From Lichenicoccus sp964245755 (lineage in GTDB: Bacteria > Pseudomonadota > Alphaproteobacteria > Acetobacterales > Acetobacteraceae), in contig CAXTNV010000056.1 of NCBI GenBank assembly GCA_964245755.1, positions 1-21,224 of the forward strand: 21,224 nt of DNA. Direction: 5' to 3'. Numbering within the stretch: the first letter of the stretch is position 1; every line of letters starts with the position of its first letter. Below, in pieces: positions 21,090 to 21,224 of this stretch. Below the pieces are notes generated by a model. That model saw only the letters and a program-made list of their open reading frames with translations. It was not told the DNA's origin and searched no databases. The translations under genes were made by a program, and so were the position numbers.

Positions 21090-21224
21090 ATGGAGCTGGC
21101 CACAACCGACACCGCAGCTGTCGTCGCCGCAGAGCCAGCGATCTCGCCGCAGCTGGCCGAGGAGACTGTGCGGCTCTACGCGGCTGACTGGAGCGCCTTC
21201 CGCGGCTGGTGCGCTGCGCATGAG
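21090..21224 (+). CDS. N-terminal part of a second tyrosine recombinase, truncated by the window edge
   Basis: The frame from ATG at 21090 gives 45 residues and stays open to the right edge. Its end, ETVRLYAADWSAFRGWCAAH, is the typical start of the core-binding domain of tyrosine recombinases and resembles RRAYRAGVRAWCAWCHQH in the neighbouring enzyme. A GAGGTGAGGG purine stretch precedes the ATG; an in-frame GTG at 21078 is an alternative start. It is divergent from the complete recombinase. The catalytic domain lies outside the window. Confidence 0.65.
   Translation, partial: MELATTDTAAVVAAEPAISPQLAEETVRLYAADWSAFRGWCAAHE

Noticed and set aside
1..21224. CRISPR array, tRNA or rRNA genes
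   Set aside because: No regularly spaced direct repeats and no recognisable tRNA or rRNA sequence were found by reading. A covariance-model search was not possible here.

Overview
The window looks like a high-GC alphaproteobacterial chromosome segment or large-plasmid segment. The support is GC-rich codon use, a TonB-dependent receptor next to a Dpp/Opp-type importer, and very GC-rich tyrosine recombinases. Acetobacteraceae or a sphingomonad are the best guesses; the sequence alone does not settle the genus. No rRNA, tRNA or CRISPR array was seen.

Left block (1-5340, minus strand): a TonB-dependent outer-membrane receptor, a dihydropyrimidinase/hydantoinase and an M20 N-carbamoyl-amino-acid or ureido hydrolase follow one another in transcription order. 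The first codons of a further gene run off the left edge. Together these suggest uptake and ring opening of a cyclic ureide (hydantoin, dihydropyrimidine or allantoin-like), followed by removal of the carbamoyl group.

Central block (5677-14830, minus strand): nine genes form one strikingly compact operon. The order is DeoR-type repressor, Tat-type solute-binding protein, two permeases, two ATPases, Asp/Glu/hydantoin racemase, TRZ/ATZ-type amidohydrolase and a PuuE-like polysaccharide-deacetylase-fold protein. All eight junctions overlap by 1 or 4 bases. The racemase, amidohydrolase and PuuE-like enzymes fit cyclic ureide or purine/pyrimidine-derived substrates and complement the left block.

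Divergent block (15055-17207, plus strand): a SIS-domain phosphosugar isomerase/deglycase-like protein and a PfkB sugar kinase share a 1-base overlap. They diverge from the DeoR gene across a 224-bp regulatory region with inverted repeats. Kinase plus SIS protein plus DeoR suggests that the imported compound carries, or releases, a sugar or amino-sugar moiety. The combined system (ureide enzymes, peptide-type importer, sugar-phosphate enzymes) is the most interesting content of the window; its substrate is unknown.

Right block (17208-21224): a 5'-truncated RES-domain toxin gene is split by a 2096-bp IS1595-type element with 24-bp imperfect terminal inverted repeats and a perfect 8-bp target duplication. 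Removing the element and one duplication restores the RES reading frame exactly. The element carries a frameshifted transposase, which also has Asp to Asn at the expected first catalytic position, and two passenger genes. Next come a tyrosine recombinase on the minus strand and the start of a second recombinase on the plus strand. Between them lies a 42-bp inverted repeat (18-bp arms, 6-bp centre) shaped like a tyrosine-recombinase crossover site. This block looks like the mobile, decaying border of a catabolic island.
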